NCBI GenBank assembly: GCA_917880885.1
Contig: OU862920.1
Coordinates: forward strand, 43,683,019 to 43,747,018
Length of the DNA: 64,000 bases
Direction of reading: 5' to 3'
From: Limnephilus marmoratus
Lineage: Eukaryota; Arthropoda; Insecta; Trichoptera; Limnephilidae
Part shown: positions 52,149 to 63,687 of the stretch, one piece after another
Layout of the letters: the number at the start of each line of letters is the position of its first letter
Position numbering within the stretch: position 1 is the first letter of the stretch
Program-made: the position numbers and the translations under genes
Notes under the pieces: model-generated
The model's input: only the letters and a program-made list of their open reading frames with translations
Database searches by the model: none
What the model was told of the DNA's origin: nothing

Positions 52149-54636
52149 TCATACATCTCTCTCCCACATGAAATGTGAAACTCAATACTCGTCGCAAAAA
52201 GTAATACTTTGGATGAAATATGTGTCTTACCATTATTTAATGTGCTGCTTTATATAAACGATAATGAACGAATATGTATCGCCTTTTTTGCCGTCACGGT
52301 ACTGTAACCGAGAATCGTCACGTTAATTATAAATGCGCACATTAACTTTGCCGCGAAAAAACTGCGTCTACGTACATTTCATGTTTGAGTCTATAGAAAT
52401 TCTTCGGTATGGATAAAATCGATGAAACAACCTTTTAAAGATTTGATTTCGAACGACTCCAAACAATCAGCCAATAATTGATTTCTAAAGGCTAAACGCA
52501 CCAAACAAAAACCTTCAAACTTTCAATGTGGACTAATCAATCATAATATATAATACAGTTTATTATTATTATCATTATATTCAATACCTAATTAGGCTTT
52601 GAACTATAGCTAATCAATACCATAAGGAAGTATTTATCTGCCAGGTGCGTAAAGTGAATTACGAGTATGGTTAACTTGAATTTAGCCTTTTTACGTTGAA
52701 AAGTTAAATAAATGGGTTTGAATTTGTTATTGAGCGGAAGTCCTTTTGACTAGACCACTTTGATTTTCGTCTTTTTGTATTTTTTTGTGTTTTCTATGTG
52801 CGGTCAATCCTGTCAGGATGGTAGCCGTTTAATGTCTGAGGTTTAAGTTCTATTTTTTTCTTGAAGTCAATATAATAATTACGTTCTTTGTTATTAATGA
52901 TAAACATTTTTGCATTTTTTTATAATAATATGTACTCGTACAAACATACCTGAAACATTTCAAATTGCAACATTTATAAAACGGTAAATATTATAAAATT
53001 ATACGGGATTGTGATTTCATCGCTTAGGTACGTTGAAAAAATTCTTCTGTGTGACATTTTACCAAAGCCGTAATGTAAGCTGACATCTAGGTTTTAATTA
53101 ATCTCCTATCAATTTACAGATAAAATACAGAAATATAAGTAGGTATGTAGTTGTGTTATGTGTTCAGCTTACTTGAAAAAGTGTTCGGTCTGGATATTAA
53201 TTCTTTTGGGTTTTGTTTATTATTTTTTTTATTTTAGTTTATTAGGGGTAGTTTACAATTATACATATTTTATTAATGTAATTACATATTACATGGTTGC
53301 ATGAACCAGCGAAGGTTTTGCGAAAATTCATAGTATCTATATATATATATAGAAAAACAGAGATTAAAATATTAAAGAAAACAAAGTGGTAAAAAAAGAA
53401 GAAAAAATACACAAAAAAGAAATAAAAAACACAGGTTTAAAGTAAGTAAAGTAATAGATAATATGAAATTAAACTTTGATCCTATATTAAAAAAAAAATG
53501 TATTTTCAATCATAAGATTATTTTCAAGGAAAAAATTATTAAAAAAAGAAAAACCACTTAATAAGAATGAGAAAATAATACACAGTAGGGGTAGAGGGTT
53601 CGTAATTAACAATTATTTATTTTAATACTTCCTACTACACATTTAGTAAATTGACCCGAGGACAAATGGAAAACATCAGCGCCTGAAAAGATATTATTGT
53701 GTTTTGTGCACGTCCTTCTGAGAAATGAATGTTGTGAGTAATTTGTTTGTGAGTGTGAGATGTGTAATAGTTCATTCTTGTATTTTGAATTTCGCATTGG
53801 TCAATGGAAGTTAATATTTTGTAGAAGATAATTGTTGTCATCAACAACGTCGATAACAATTTTCTTGAGTGACAATGTGTTAACAATGAGTTAAAAGCAC
53901 TACTTACATAATTTATTTAAGTAAAGTAAAACTGAACCTTTTACCGATTATTGTAAATATACGTGTCGCGTTCTAATACAGCCTTACTAATAACAAAACG
54001 CCTTAACGATCGTTAAACTGTATATCTTTTGATAACTATATCTACTAATAACATGATCACATTATTTGGATGGTTGCATTGTTTTTGCTTGATCTGCGCA
54101 TGCGCGGCCATCATTGGCGGCCATCTATTTTTCATGTTTTTAAACATGATTTCTGTTTAAATGATCGAGTCACTGTTATATTATTATCATAAATGAATAT
54201 AATTTCTATTATTTGCGACATTTTTGTCAGTTTCTGTGCTGCTTTTATAATGTCTCTGCCGTTACTTTAATTTTGTTAAAATAAACATAAAAGGTTATTT
54301 CCAGATTTTCGATTGAGTTTCGCTTACATTGTCTTCATTTATTTAAATTTTTTAATTAGTAATGTTTTCAAATCCACGCTTGTTCATCAATTAAATAAAA
54401 TTTTCATGGGGTTTTTTAGTAAGGCAGATAATGTTTTTCGCCGTTTTAAAACAAAGTTGCATTCTTAATACTAATAATATCCATTACAGCATTTAAAATG
54501 AAAAATCAATCAAATCGATAAGTATTGATTTTTATTTTTCCCCGTTGCGGCGGCAATGCCATTTCTGTAAGGTCCACCATACAACACTCGCACCTGGCGG
54601 AAAAATAAATATATGAATAATCCATTTTAATATGAA
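52149..54636. other. No gene; one dispersed repeat
   Basis: At 52700-52870 lies the second copy of the repeat at 41410 (gaccactttgattttcgtct, cggtcaatcctgtcaggatgg). The rest is AT-rich. Open frames at 53606-53886 (minus) overlap each other and show no domain. Confidence 0.5.
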
Positions 54637-54760
54637 TTCACGCCGCGTGGGAACAGAACCCGCTACCTTACGACTCAAATGTGACTTGAGGCTGTCTAGA
54701 CTCTAGCCTGGAGGGTAGAGCCCTCGGCTAGCAGTCGGCCTGTCGTGGAATTTCACAAAT
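54637..54760 (-). mobile_element. tRNA-like SINE head, decayed
   Basis: The minus strand reads gcctcaagtcacatttgagt, cgtaaggtagcgggttctgt, tcccacgcgg, resembling a tRNA-derived head with a damaged B box. Adjoining bases at 54707-54760 may hold part of another head. The family is not assigned. Confidence 0.35.
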
Positions 54761-54914
54761 GGTGTCGGCTTACTTCCCAGAACTTACTTACCTTGCTTTG
54801 TAAAAAGATCTATACCAGAGATTCCCACATTTAGATGTCCCATTTCCGAAACTATTTTCATTCATCGCACTTCCCTCCCTCAAAGAAAACTGTCTGTTTA
54901 ATTTTTATTAATAA
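54761..54914. other. Unassigned
   Basis: The phrase acttcccagaacttactt and later cttccctccctcaaagaaaa loosely resemble SINE-F, but the match is too weak to call. Confidence 0.3.
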
Positions 54915-55361
54915 CTAGCCAGTTCCTGACTTGCTAAGCAATGGCACTTAATAAAGAAAAATTTTCCCCCTGCATGTCCTTTTCCGATCCCCTTCCGCCT
55001 CCCCTTCCGCATCCCCTTTCCCTCCCTTCCCTCCCTGCTTAACTATATGAAATACACAAATTTTTCAAATAACTCGCGCGCCACCTCTTGCAATATTTTT
55101 TACAAATTTCATGACGCCAGAGCTAACTTTTATAAATAGAAACATCGCGAGTGTGCGCAAAACAACTCACGAAAGATTCACCGCGGTCGAATGAATGCTA
55201 TAGGAAATAATTTCATAACCTGGACCTCACCAATACATATAGAAGCTTCCCGGTCATGCGTACAACAAATCATCAAATTTTCATCGCAACCGGATGAATG
55301 GTTTTGGTACCGCATAAGCGACTAACAAAGAAGCATTCATTTTCATGTATGTATATTAAGA
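54915..55361 (-). mobile_element. Non-autonomous Helitron
   Basis: On the minus strand it starts TCTTAATATACATACATGAA at 55361, includes gttagctctggcgtcatg and ggtggcgcgcgagttatttg, a purine-rich block, and ends gtcaggaactggCTAG at 54915 before T. Its 3' part is colinear with 60660-61019. There is no coding capacity. Confidence 0.75.
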
Positions 55362-56764
55362 TAAAAGCAGTACTGTGGTAAAGCTTAAAATATGAGAACT
55401 GAAATTTTAAATAATTTACTGAATAAATCCAGAAAAAAAATCTAGTCATCTTAGATAGTTACTCTGTCGCCTAAGTTACAATCACAGACCCACAACCGAA
55501 ATCAGTATTTTTGGTATTTCATTTATTTCGTTGCTCCTGAAGCAAACTATAGGAGGATTGAGGAACGTACTTGGCTTACTTAACTAACCAGTGATTCCTG
55601 ACATTATCTAGATCTAGAGTAAACAATGTAAACGAAATTTTGGAGTCAGGTGACTTTTTCAATTTTGTTTTCAACTTAAAATATTTTAAAAACCAAAAGG
55701 TATTGGACTGGTAAGGTAGGAGTGAGTGGTTGGGCTGTTAAGCTGTCAGCTGTTCGCTGCCTAAAGTAAGTCAAGTACGTTCGTACTCTGTGGAAATTGT
55801 GGAGTTTTTGGTGGCATCTTTGCTAACTACGGTGTTCGAGTACTGTAGGTGTAATTATCTCATGAATATTACAGTGCCTAGCGTGCTTGTACGTCGTAAT
55901 TTTCATCTTTGCGTTTGTCATATAAGACGATGTTATCAAATAAACCTGCGAAGAGTGTTAGATTCTCACGCACGCGTTGCCGCACTTGTTGGTTTTCTGC
56001 CGTTCACACAATCGTTACGTTGTTCGTCATGTGGCTTGCGTTCGCTCTAGTAACCCTTTTTGCGTTAGCTTCCGCGTAATGGATATGGGTAACACCAACA
56101 ATAATAATTCAATTATAATGATTGAAACTATCAACACATTAAAATTGAGTAGCATCTTTCATGCTTTTTACTATAGATTCCGAACATAATTGTGTGAATG
56201 AGCATATTTTCAAATAATAAAATTAGAAGGGTCATTCCGTATCTTTTGCGACAGCGTTACGCATGTTAAAGCGGCTGTATATGACACATGTTGACAGTTT
56301 ACATGTATATTCCGTATCGCGCTAACGTGCTAAATACTGCGTTTGTGTTAAGACACCAACTCTTAAAAGCAGTTACCCTAAGGCCAGAGATGACGGTGCG
56401 TTTTGCCGTGTAATCCTCGTTAAGAAATGTCATTTGTGGGAAAATTTGCGAATCGAATGTCTTCGTGTACAAACACCAAAATAATATGACAAATGGAGAA
56501 TCATTTATGAACGCTTATTAGGCTTATGTGCAAGTTGTTTTATAAATTAAGAAATAGTAATTCGTTTTTTTAAGTAGATAATTAATCCATTTAACACACG
56601 ACAGGCAAAGACAAGCCATAGAAAATCACTTAAATTTGACAGCCGATAACGCACGACGGATGCCTTTCGGTATACGACGAATTTAGCCTTTTTGTTTTAC
56701 AATATTTTTTTCGAAACGCTGTCTTAACGAAAAATATAAAACAAAACATATAGAAACACTCCTC
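55362..56764. other. No gene seen
   Basis: Frames of 70-86 codons at 55790-56189 have no recognised domain. No repeat family is matched. Confidence 0.45.
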
Positions 56765-56950
56765 CAGAATCCAGTGTTATAATGGCTTTCTCAAGCTGGA
56801 TTATGTTGTCAGACTTAAGGTAGTAGGAAGGGGAAGGAGATAAGGAGATGAAGGTTGGAAAGTACCGTAAATATTCGTTTCTTTGCTGACTGCTGATCTT
56901 TCTTCAAGCGATGCTGAGAGCATCTAGCACCTGCAATCTCAACGTTTCGC
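56765..56950 (-). mobile_element. SINE-B diverged fragment
   Basis: It has ccagaatccagtgttataat, ggggaaggagataaggag, gatgaaggttggaaagtacc and agcgatgctgagagcatcta. It is older than most copies. Confidence 0.6.
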
Positions 56951-56994
56951 AAATTTTATATGTAGACCAGCGTAAACCCAAGAAAAATAACGAA

Positions 56995-57105
56995 ATATTT
57001 TGAATTCTTGACAAATCAGTTCCAATTTTAAAATTGGCTTTAAAATATTTTTTTTCGAATTCTTCAAAAATCAGTTCCAATTTTGAAAATGGTTTTAAAA
57101 TTTGA
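56995..57105 (+). repeat. Tandem duplication, about 57-60 bp
   Basis: The block tttgaattcttgacaaatc, agttccaattttaaaattgg, ctttaaaat is followed by cgaattcttcaaaaatcagt, tccaattttgaaaatggttt. Confidence 0.75.
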
Positions 57106-57194
57106 GTTCATGGAACCACTGCACAAATTACCAACATTAGCATCTACATTATGTTGGATTATATTTGTGAAGAAAATATTTAACATTTTTTTAA

Positions 57195-57530
57195 TTTTTT
57201 TTTATATTAGCTCAACACAGGAGGCCCTGAGGAAAATAATTTCCCTCAGGGCCTATATCATCTTTAGGGATGCTGTGTGGAGGGTTTTTTTAAGGAAGGG
57301 AAGGAGAGGAGAGTTCTGGGAAGGAAAAGGGTTTAAGGGGTGGGTAGGAATCTGGAGTTCAGTATGTCCTGGTCATCTGCCTCCAAGACCTCCAAAACCT
57401 CACCCTATGAACCCAAGCACCCCTGCTAAATCACCAAACGTAGTTTCATATTTGCGCAAAGACGGGATTCGATCCAACAGCCTCTGGATCCGGGGCCAAT
57501 GAGATTACCATTCTACTACTGAGATTGTCC
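57195..57530 (-). mobile_element. SINE-F, complete short subtype with tRNA head
   Basis: On the minus strand the head (57450-57530) reads ctcagtagtagaatggtaat, ctcattggccccggatccag, gttggatcgaatcccgtc, a tRNA-like A and B box pair. The body has acgtttggtgatttagcagg and attcctacccaccccttaaa, followed by the family 3' tail ccctccacacagcatcccta, gccctgagggaaattatttt, cctcagggcctcctgtgttg and an A-rich end (complement 57191-57205). The 3' tail matches the LINE at 19840-20535. Confidence 0.85.
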
Positions 57531-58264
57531 AAAAATAACTCAGTGGCGTAGTCTATAAGGTCACACTTCGATAATCACCAAACAAACCACTTAATTAGTC
57601 GTTTTTAAGAGAAAAGACCAATCACATATTCTGTAGTAAGGTAGGTACCAACCGCTTAGGTACTACATAGCATTAAAAGCCTCAGAGTTTTTATAGCTTT
57701 TGGTTTATACCCATACCTGTATTTGTGTAAGTACACAGTTGTTATCTAAAACAATCAGCAAGGAGAATTGGCGCAAAGTTCATTTCCTCAATCCACGAGT
57801 TTATCCTAATTCAATGTTTGTTTGTTTTCCTTAATTAGTAAATGGCCGGTCAGTTCACATTACGCCCGAAGGTTGTGTTTACGTTCGAAACGTGCGCCTG
57901 TCAAGATTACAGAAATTATGAATTATAACCTTGTTGTATTTTAAAAAATACGACATGTAGTGTGGACGGACATTCGCCTGTAGTAACACGATTACAGGAA
58001 TGCTGGGCGTAGACCACTGCAACTAAATATTACTTTTTTTTATTTGTGGACTGCAATCTTAAAACGATTTAGAATGTTACATACATCACAACCTAAATTA
58101 AATTGTTGATTAATAAATACCATAAACCATAAATCCAATTTTGAAAAAGACTGCATTAGAGTATTAATTTTCTGCTGAAATATTATTTATTTTTAATTTG
58201 CGAGGCGGGTCTCCGCGTAAAGCCGCCACGGGAATCATTTATTGTAAAATCAACACCTCCACTA
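57531..58264. other. No gene seen
   Basis: The phrase cagtggcgtagtctataagg at 57541 resembles the edge phrase at 38440. No gene is supported. Confidence 0.45.
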
Positions 58265-58790
58265 TATACGTCACCCCAAGTTACGTTTGGTGTCTTAGCA
58301 GGAGTGCCAGGATTCATGGGGTAAAGTTTGTCCGGATCTTGGCGGCGGATGCCTGTCAGCTGCGTGGCGGGCCGCATATTTACAATCCCTAACGCGTTTG
58401 AGTCGCTTTAAATTTTCAATATCAAAATTTAAATATTTAGAAATAAAATTATTAATTTCTAATATACACATTGGAAAGATTATTTTATCTAGATTTTAGA
58501 ACATTTTTTGTTTTTGCAATGTGATAAAAAATTACCAATATAGAGGTATATTTAAAATGTAAATTGTCGTTACCGCGACTGAATCGGTATAGGTTTTGTA
58601 AATACGCTGGCGGGCCAAGGGATGTTTCCAAACACTGCGTGGCGGGCCGGAACCTCATAGCCCGGCTAAGAAAGCATTGTTAAGGAGGGATTCCCAGATT
58701 CCCACCCACCCTTCATACCTTTTTCCTTCTCAAAACTTCATCTCATTCCCTTTAAAAATATCATCCACACAGCAACCTTTAAGATGACAG
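58265..58790 (+). mobile_element. SINE-F pieces separated by about 250 bp
   Basis: The first part (58265-58385) has ttacgtttggtgtcttagca, ggagtgccaggattcatggg. The last part (58690-58790) has attcccacccacccttcata and catccacacagcaacc. Between them is AT-rich DNA. The phrase tgcgtggcgggccg occurs on both sides (58363 and 58637), so the middle may be an insertion. Confidence 0.55.
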
Positions 58791-59191
58791 ATAATATAAA
58801 AAATACAGGTTTAGGTGAACCTGTGAAAATAAAGGGATATTATAATTTCTATTTTGGAAACGATAATTTAAATAATTTCCTGTGTAAATATTACATTGTA
58901 GATAGGTACATTAGGGCTCGTCAGAATTTGTTCAAACAAAAAATAGTGCCAATTTTGAAAATGAAAGGTACTTAAATTATAAGCAAATTGTTAGCTTAAT
59001 TCTATCCTAACTTTTGATAAAATCGATCAAAAAAATTCGAAATTCTTTATGGAACGGATGTTCAATTTCATTGGAACGTCTGGGGCCCAAGAGTCGAAAA
59101 GTCTTGAGTAAACTGGCGACATAAGTTTACTTTCAAAGGGGTAATTCTATCCCAATTCTAGCGATTATTATTTGGTTTTTGGATTCAATAA
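58791..59191. other. No gene seen
   Basis: A 63-codon frame at 58784-58975 has no domain. Confidence 0.5.
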
Positions 59192-59193
59192 TA

Positions 59194-60053
59194 GGCCACT
59201 TGCATCACATTTTTTTAATTTTTTTTCCGGTTTAGGCAAATATTCTAAGACATTCTGCATTTTTTTTTTTTTTTTAATCGTATTTTTGAAACTCTGGGGA
59301 TTTTTTGAAAATTTCAATACGAAAAATCAGACCATTTTTTATAAACCGGAAAGACGGGACATAATTTTATAGGTGTGAAAAAACGATAATTACATAGCCG
59401 AAAATCATTTAAAAAAAAAGAACGTTTTCCACACGAATGGCACAGGAGAATAACGAGGCATTCCAAAAATATTACATCTCATAAATATTTTTTTCCTTGA
59501 TCCATCTTATTGATCATAAATCATTATAATGTACAGCGTCTATATTACTAAATTCAATGTAATATACTTGAACTTGTAAATTGTAATAATAATAAGAATA
59601 TTATAAAATATTATTTTGTTAAAATCAGCACCATAATCATTATACCTCTAAAACATGTACCGACATCCTCTTCACGTTCTGAAGAGAACCCCGTAGCCAT
59701 TAATTGTACGGGGTTCTCTTCAGAACATCTGTCAAAAAATCAAACCAAATGATAAGTTCGCAGAGAACAAACAATAAATCTAGTGAACGAATTCAAAAAT
59801 TCGCCTGAAATCAAAGTGATGCCATATAAAAAAATAAATCAGTGTGGAATTTTATAAAATTAATGGGAACATTTTCGGCGACGGGACATTTTCATGTAGT
59901 GACGTCACGAGCCCAAATAATGGATTTATTTATTTAAAAATAAAAAAAACTGTACATTTCTATAACTTTTTACTAACATTTTCGTAATCTTAGTAAAAAA
60001 AACTCTATCCACACGATTTTTTCCAAGTCGTTATGAAGTCCATGCAAGTGGCC
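59194..60053. mobile_element. TIR element with internal hairpin, copy 2
   Basis: It starts GGCCACTTGCATCACA after TA (59192-59193) and ends CATGCAAGTGGCC before TA (60054-60055), so a TA duplication is intact. At 860 bp it is colinear with 49059-49923. The high identity points to recent movement. No transposase is encoded, so an autonomous relative is expected elsewhere. Confidence 0.88.
59677..59725. repeat. Perfect 19-bp hairpin inside the TIR element
   Basis: ttctgaagagaaccccgta (59677-59695) is repeated in inverse at 59707-59725 around an 11-nt loop. The stem is conserved relative to 49542-49597 while the loop differs. Confidence 0.92.
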
Positions 60054-60055
60054 TA

Positions 60056-60543
60056 TTTTCACTGTACGAGTATAGATTTCGGTTTTATAGCTAAGTTGAG
60101 ATGAATATTTTCATCTCACTACCAAAATTAGTAATTTCGGTCATCGGTGCGTGAAGCGAAATATTCCTACATTTGATTATTTGCGTTCAATGAACTCAAA
60201 TATGCTTTGATGTTTTCTAAATGGCACTGCATATGTGAATTCACAAGCGATAATGTAGGTACCAGTAGGTATGCAATGTAGGTATCAATAATCAGATTTA
60301 TTTTTATTAATTTATAATTCAATGTTGGAAATACCTATTTCTTTTACCAAAATTTTTGGAAGATTCCGTGATTTTTAAAGTTCAAAAATGTTAAATTTCA
60401 GATGGAATCTGATGAAAAATTGACAATTTTTGTTGTTTTTGAAAGGCGATGTGCCCGAGGCAACTATTTGACAAATATTTGTAAAAGCATCAAAAGTTCC
60501 AAAATTATAATGTCCTGTGAATTTTCAAGGTTGTGCGCTAATA
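60056..60543. other. No gene seen
   Basis: AT-rich DNA; no feature supported. Confidence 0.5.
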
Positions 60544-61019
60544 TCTGTATAAATGAAAATGAATCGCCGAAATGTATGTACGCGCATAACTTCCGAACGA
60601 CTGCAACAAATAGAATAATTCTTTTTTGTTGTGTTCATTATTGTCAGGACAAGGTTTGCATAAAACTACTGGTGAGCTCTGACATTATGAAAATTGTATA
60701 AAAAAATTGAAATAGGTGGTACGCGAGCTGTTTGAAAAATAAATGTACCGGGAATTAATTTATGTAACAATGGAGAGGGGGAAGGGGAAACAAGGAAGGG
60801 GGGGGGAACCTGGAAGGGGGGAAGGGGACTCGGGAGGGGGGCTTGCGGGACGGGGGAAGGGGGGGAGTGGAGTGGAGAGAGGGAAGGTGGAGGAGGCGGA
60901 GTGGAAACGCGAGAGGGGAAGAAGACTCGGAAGAGGAATGGGGGGGAAGGTAATGGGACGAATGGGAGAAACAATTTCTTTATTAAATGTCATAGCAACG
61001 CATGCCGGGTACCAGCTAG
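60544..61019 (+). mobile_element. Non-autonomous Helitron, complete
   Basis: It starts TCTGTATAAATGAAAATGAA at 60544 and ends ccgggtaccagCTAG at 61019 before T. The inside has cgccgaaatgtatgtacgcg, ggtgagctctgacattatg and a long G-rich, A-rich purine strand (60775-60960). Frames of 67-102 codons on both strands across this block are low-complexity artefacts. Confidence 0.85.
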
Positions 61020-61611
61020 TATTTATATAAAAGTATTCACATTAGATTTCGAAAACTCTGCACGAATCCCGGGCAATGCCGGCGAATTCCATTTAAACTT
61101 ATAAAATCAAATTTAAAAACTACATTTAATCTTACCACTTATTCCGGCTGTCTTCATCTACATATTTTTAATATTTGAATATAATATGTCCATATTAAAA
61201 CCATTACCCGTTGGTATGAAGTTGAGAAGAGCCTAATTGGGACATTGCCGATGAGTTGATGACAAGAATTAATTAAAGACTACCTAAAATGGAAAACTTA
61301 TTGAATTAGTATAAAGTAATCGATCAATAATTAAACAAATAAAAAAACTTGCTTAGATTTCTACCTTGTCTTGTACCACCTAATCATTTTCATTTACAAT
61401 ACTTAAAAGTAATTAATCTTGTAAATTATATTAATTAATTTTACGTCTTAAATTATACAAACATTGTTTATTTTTTCACGTGTAGATTTTAACTGTGTAC
61501 TTAAATTAAAATCAATGTCTGATTTTATTATTGTGCAAATGTAAATAGAAATGCTAAAATTTCACCACGATTGATTGGCAAATGAAATAAAAAAATATGA
61601 GTGTGCAGTTC
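61020..61611. other. No gene seen
   Basis: Near 61060 the phrase cccgggcaatgccggcg recalls a Helitron 3' block but has no CTAG end. Otherwise nothing is supported. Confidence 0.45.
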
Positions 61612-61898
61612 GAAGTGAAACCTTCAGAAAACTAAAGTAGACAAGAGTGGGGACGCTAAGAAGCATCGCACAAAGAGGAGACTAATTATTCTATTGTTCT
61701 ATCTCATTCTTTCGCAGGCTAAATCCTACAGAAGTTTGTAATTACGAGTATATTTACGAATATTACAGCTTACATAACTAATCAGACCCCCATAGAAATT
61801 GTTCATTCTCATAAATTGTACATGTTTGTTTATTTTTAGTGTCGCTTTTTCGTTTCATCGAGTTTCAAACCACAACGGTGCTACAGAAGTTTTCAAAT
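61612..61898 (-). mobile_element. MITE-C with about 80-bp insertion
   Basis: It has cgaagtgaaaccttcagaaa, actaaagtagacaagagtgg, tatctcattctttcgcagg, ctaaatcctacag, then an unrelated stretch (about 61735-61825), and resumes with gtttatttttagtgtcgctt, gtttcatcgagtttcaaacc, acggtgctacagaagtttt. The ends are intact. Confidence 0.82.
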
Positions 61899-63687
61899 AA
61901 AAATACTTAAATAATAATAATTCATCAATTTTCAATTTTGGGACCATCTCTTGAGCCGACAATTAGCAATTTTCAGATAAATGCATGTGTAAGCGTGAGT
62001 GCTACCAATAAATAAATAAATATAATAGAATGCGTTGTAATCGACAACGAGTCAATCTGCCGAAATTCAGCTGGATCGGATGTCAGGAAGTGGGTTAATT
62101 TCAATTAAATGAATTTAAAAATCGACTAAAAACCTCGATTCAATTAATTAAATGTATTTCATAAGGTGATTTGAGTGTGAAAATTAGAAATTGTATAAAG
62201 GGAGGAAATATTTACTATAATTATAATTTAATATTATATAAAAAAATACGATTTTAGATTTTTTCCATAATTTCTTCTTATGACTCATTTTTCTTATGGA
62301 AGGCACGGCTTTTCATCATGATGTACATATACATTACCTAGATTATTTTTCGTTAATTTTATAGCAATTAATGTGTAGGTGCTTTATTTCGTTGACTGTA
62401 TTTTTTCTTTACTCGATCCTTTTTACCTTGTGTGTATCTAAGCTAATATTATGACATTCAATATTTCTTTCTATAGACGTATGTACATTTTAATAACATC
62501 TAAATAAACTTTCAAAACAAATTCATATATACACATTATGGTGTGGGTTCCGCTTTATCTTGTCCACAATACAACACAGTTTTTACTTTCATGGCCATAT
62601 TTTTTATGAACGATGTTTATAAATCCGATTCACATTTCCCATAAGTAAAGGCATTATTATAGTAATGTAATTTAGTTCAATAAATAAATCATTTGGTCAC
62701 TATACCATTAAAAATAAAAATATGCCGGCAAGACAAGTTTTAGGAACGAATGCAATCGTTACAACGATCGTTGATAAATTACAAAGAACAAACCGCTCAT
62801 GGTACCTACTAAATTAACAGTGCAATACACGTACCACAACACTGGCTTTATATTATTCCTTCCTTTTTTAACAATTTATGTAGTGAAAAATCATGGGTTC
62901 TAACTTGACTAAATATTTTCATCTTGGCTTGAACTTTAAATTGGTTTAATTTCATCTTTAATTGGTCAAAGGATTCAGACAAGTCATCAAGTAGATAGGT
63001 ACCTACCTACAATAAAATAATATTTTAAGGGGGGTCGGGGGGGGGGGGCGATTGGTTAGTTCTGGGGCATCGAGCAAACTGTCAAATTAAGATTATCGTC
63101 CAATTTTTGTAATGTAATGTACAATAATTTGTATTTTTTTTAATTCTTGCGATTTCTGGCTAAGTTAAAGTTATTTTCGGTGAAATTCGCGTTATGTTTA
63201 GTGGAATTTATGGGAATGGCGTATTTTGCAACAAAGGTTATGTGACTATTTTGGTATTTTTCGACAAATGAGAGGTGAAATGCATTTTTTGTGAAGTTAG
63301 CTACCATCCATTTTGTGGCTACGAAAGCTTATTAAAACTAAAATTAAAGAAATATTTAGAAAGCGATCTTTCATGATAATATTCCTTTTTATTTTAAAAT
63401 ACCCGCAAATTATTTACTCGAAAACTGCAAATTTTGCGTTATTCTGATGAAAATGTCAAAATTATGCGTCTTTCGCATAAAAATTACGAATTCCCCCGAA
63501 AAAATTGACGTTATCGCACAAAAGGGCATTTAAAATATACATGTTGTTATTTGTAAAAAAACTTTTTATTAGAATAGTTGTGATTTTTTGTAAAGAGTTT
63601 TTTTTACATATATGTACAATATAATTCGTACTTATAATTGCGTTGTAAATATTAAGCGGCGCGTAAAGTCAGAATAGTAAAAAAAAG
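61899..63687. other. No gene seen
   Basis: About 1.8 kb of AT-rich DNA with no recognised repeat. A G-rich run (about 63030-63053) could form a G-quadruplex on the plus strand. Confidence 0.5.

Noticed and set aside
52670..52830. Hammerhead-like hairpin around cctgtcagg
   Set aside because: It has the palindrome but no CTGANGA/GAAA core pair, so it is not a hammerhead.
60666..61104. Frames of 67-102 codons rich in Pro/Ser or Gly/Arg/Glu
   Set aside because: They arise from the purine-rich strand of a Helitron, are present on both strands and are not conserved between copies.
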